Shown: positions 13,542-15,004 of the stretch, in pieces
Numbering within the stretch: position 1 is the first letter of the stretch
How the letters are laid out: every line of letters begins with the position of its first letter
Assembly (NCBI GenBank): GCA_913061335.1
Contig: CAJXTP010000052.1
Location: 1 to 15,004 of the forward strand
Length of the DNA: 15,004 nt
Direction of reading: 5' to 3'
Source: an uncultured Loktanella sp.
Lineage (GTDB): Bacteria > Pseudomonadota > Alphaproteobacteria > Rhodobacterales > Rhodobacteraceae
Notes under the pieces: model-generated
What the model was told of the DNA's origin: nothing
Seen by the model: only the letters and a program-made list of their open reading frames with translations
Database searches by the model: none
Program-made: the position numbers and the translations under genes

Positions 13542-13554
13542 AAGTAATTTAGCC
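13536..13554. terminator. Symmetric hairpin between convergent pseudogene and moaA ends
   Basis: GGCTAAA (13536-13542) and TTTAGCC (13548-13554) form a 7-bp stem around AGTAA. Each arm contains the last codon plus stop (GGC TAA) of the gene on its own strand. With A/T bases on the inner side it could act as a weak bidirectional terminator, although no long T run follows on either strand. Confidence 0.4.
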
Positions 13555-14553
13555 ACCCGTGTGTGACATGTGGCGGCTGACTTGCCCATCGACCTGCTGG
13601 CGCGAATAGTCGAAATCATGGCCCTTAGGTTTCAGCGTGATCGCGTGGCGAATTGCGTCTTCCAGTACCGTGTCATTCTCGGATGCACGCAAGGGGCCGC
13701 GCAGGTCGGAATGCCCTTCTTGGCCCAGACATGTGTAAATCTCGCCGGTGCAAGTGACCCGCACGCGGTTACAGCTTTCGCAAAAATTATGCGACAGCGG
13801 CGTAATAAACCCAATCTTTTGACCCGTCGCATCCACACGCACATAGCGGGCAGGGCCGCCAGTTCGGTCCGGCAAATCAGTAAGACCACCGCGGGTTTCC
13901 AATTGCACACGCAGGTCTTTGAGCGACCAAAACTGCCCAATCCGATCCTCATTACCCAGATCACCCATTGGCATGACTTCGATGAATGTCAGGTCGATAT
14001 CGCGGGCTGCACACCAGTCGGTTAACGTGAACAGTTCGTCCTCGTTGAAATCCTTGAGCGCAACTGCATTCAGCTTAACGCGCAAGCCAGCCGCTTGGGC
14101 GGCCTCAATCCCGCGCAGCACTTGCGGCAGGCGGCCCCAACGCGTGATGCGGGCGAATTTTTCCTCGTCCAACGTATCAAGCGATATATTCACACGCTTG
14201 ATACCAAACGCCGCCAATTGGTCTGCGTATTTCTCAAGCTGGCTGCCATTTGTGGTCAGCGTCAATTCTTCTAGATCGCCGGTTTTGAGATGCCGCGACA
14301 TGGTTTCAAAGAATGTCATGATCCCGCGCCGCACCAGCGGCTCACCGCCTGTGATGCGCAATTTATTGACCCCCATGCGGATGAACGCAGAACACATGCG
14401 GTCCAACTCTTCTAGCGTCAGCAATTCCTTCTTGGGTAAGAAAGTCATGTTTTCCGACATGCAATACACACAGCGAAAATCGCAGCGGTCCGTCACGGAG
14501 ACGCGCAAATAGTCGATGGTGCGGGCGAATGGGTCGATCAATGGGGTTATCAT
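13549..14553 (-). CDS. moaA: GTP 3',8-cyclase MoaA (molybdenum cofactor biosynthesis)
   Basis: A 334-residue radical SAM enzyme that, with MoaC, turns GTP into cyclic pyranopterin monophosphate, the first step of molybdenum cofactor synthesis in the cytoplasm. The N-terminal cluster motif is CDFRCVYC (Cys24, Cys28, Cys31), followed by the SAM-binding GGEP (69-72) in KLRITGGEPLVRRG. The second, GTP-binding 4Fe-4S cluster is ligated by FCESCNRVRVTCTGEIYTC (Cys258, Cys261, Cys275). The C-terminal Gly-Gly needed for activity is intact (SHTGG). All key residues are present, so the gene should be functional. The start at ATG 14553 (MITPLIDPFARTIDYLRVS) matches the family; an upstream in-frame ATG at 14613 adds a basic segment foreign to MoaA. 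No strong ribosome binding site is seen. The neighbours are unrelated to molybdenum. Confidence 0.96.
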   Translation of the reverse strand: MITPLIDPFARTIDYLRVSVTDRCDFRCVYCMSENMTFLPKKELLTLEELDRMCSAFIRMGVNKLRITGGEPLVRRGIMTFFETMSRHLKTGDLEELTLTTNGSQLEKYADQLAAFGIKRVNISLDTLDEEKFARITRWGRLPQVLRGIEAAQAAGLRVKLNAVALKDFNEDELFTLTDWCAARDIDLTFIEVMPMGDLGNEDRIGQFWSLKDLRVQLETRGGLTDLPDRTGGPARYVRVDATGQKIGFITPLSHNFCESCNRVRVTCTGEIYTCLGQEGHSDLRGPLRASENDTVLEDAIRHAITLKPKGHDFDYSRQQVDGQVSRHMSHTGG

Positions 14554-14640
14554 AAGGCTGAACTTAGGGCGCGGCGAAAGCCTGCGCAAGACGCACAGCA
14601 CGACTTGCAGCACCTATGCACACCCAATACGGTCACGTTT

Positions 14641-15004
14641 ATGAAATATGTTGTCTTGTTCCCCGCGTTCGTCCTTGCTGGCTGCACATCGCAGTCGCTG
14701 CAAGAGGTTTTCCACCGCCCCGAAATCGTCATTGCGACGCCTGCTGTGGCAGCACCACCGGCCGACGCACGCACCGTTGCGCAATTTGATACGACCACGG
14801 CCGAAGATAGGGCCGACGCTATGGCGGCCCCAAAACCCGCTGGCGAGACCCGCCTTGGCAAAACGATTGCGACCTTGGGGTCACCTGCTGATCCGGGGAT
14901 TTGGTTGAAAACGCCGCTGGTGTCTGCGCCGTTGTCGGGACGTGTCGACTACAACGGGGCATCTGTGAACTTGGAACTGCGCCCATCTGGCGGCGAGGCT
15001 GGAT
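14641..15004 (+). CDS. Putative lipoprotein, 3' end beyond window
   Basis: Open from ATG 14641 to the window edge (121 codons plus one base) without a stop. The N-terminus MKYVVLFPAFVLAGCTSQ has a lipobox LAGC with Cys15 as the lipid-modified residue, so the product should be an outer- or inner-membrane lipoprotein. A Pro/Ala-rich low-complexity stretch (about residues 33-70) is followed by a more ordered segment, LGKTIATLGSPADPGIWLKT, then PLVSAPLSGRVDYNGASV. From memory, similar Rhodobacteraceae lipoproteins exist and are often annotated, probably wrongly, as galactarate dehydratase; I treat the function as unknown. It is divergent from moaA, with 87 bp between the starts; there is no clear ribosome binding site. 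Confidence 0.75.
   Translation, partial: MKYVVLFPAFVLAGCTSQSLQEVFHRPEIVIATPAVAAPPADARTVAQFDTTTAEDRADAMAAPKPAGETRLGKTIATLGSPADPGIWLKTPLVSAPLSGRVDYNGASVNLELRPSGGEAG

Noticed and set aside
13398..13619. 73-codon minus-strand open frame between moaA and the amidohydrolase
   Set aside because: It overlaps the moaA 3' end in another frame and lies antisense to the pseudogene, whose plus-strand reading is more protein-like.
13919..14512. 197-codon plus-strand open frame
   Set aside because: Antisense to moaA; Ser/Arg-rich translation typical of a shadow frame.
1..15004. CRISPR array, tRNA, rRNA, insertion sequence or defence system
   Set aside because: No regularly spaced direct repeats, no cloverleaf or rRNA-like segments, and no transposase, nuclease or toxin motifs were seen on reading both strands.

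Overview
The window looks like chromosomal DNA of an alphaproteobacterium, most likely a marine Rhodobacterales/Roseobacter-type organism. The evidence is the eukaryote-like (fold III) ornithine decarboxylase with a long structured leader, a DUF3422 membrane-anchored protein, an alphaproteobacterial-type ArgE, a lipoprotein of Rhodobacteraceae character and moderately GC-rich coding sequence. This placement rests on gene content read by eye, not on a search. The window begins at a contig end: bases 6-38 are an Illumina Nextera (Tn5) adapter, not genome, and the last gene runs off the right edge.

Layout. 39-570 (-): a 23S rRNA pseudouridine synthase of the RluE type, cut by the contig end. 571-860: intergenic, then a candidate speF-type leader RNA whose bases can pair with both the Shine-Dalgarno and the start codon of the next gene. 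The same leader holds an unlisted 51-codon open frame ending in an ATGA overlap with that gene. 861-2033 (+): ornithine/lysine decarboxylase. 2144-3412 (+): DUF3422 protein. 3409-9241 (-): one five-gene peptide-type ABC transporter operon, transcribed ATPase D, ATPase F, periplasmic binding protein, permease B, permease C. 9443-13172 (+), divergent from the transporter: ArgE-type deacetylase, an FAD-dependent amino acid oxidoreductase (ATGA-coupled) and an M20D amidohydrolase. 13201-13541 (+): a decayed gene for a small exported protein, with no ATG, one frameshift and one amber codon. 13549-14553 (-): MoaA. 14641 to the edge (+): the start of a lipoprotein.

How the parts may work together. 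The transporter and the divergent argE/FAD-oxidoreductase/amidohydrolase cluster look like an uptake-and-catabolism module for peptides or N-acylated amino acids: import, deacylation by M20 enzymes, then oxidation of the freed amino acid. ArgE releases ornithine from acetylornithine and the decarboxylase consumes ornithine to make putrescine, so the region as a whole touches ornithine/polyamine metabolism. This linkage is inference.

Regulatory points of interest: the decarboxylase leader; a 10-bp inverted repeat that can mask the argE ribosome binding site; a 23-nt palindromic repeat present twice, each time just after a stop codon and in the same sense; and several intercistronic stem-loops inside the transporter operon. 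No tRNA, rRNA, CRISPR, insertion sequence or defence system was found.
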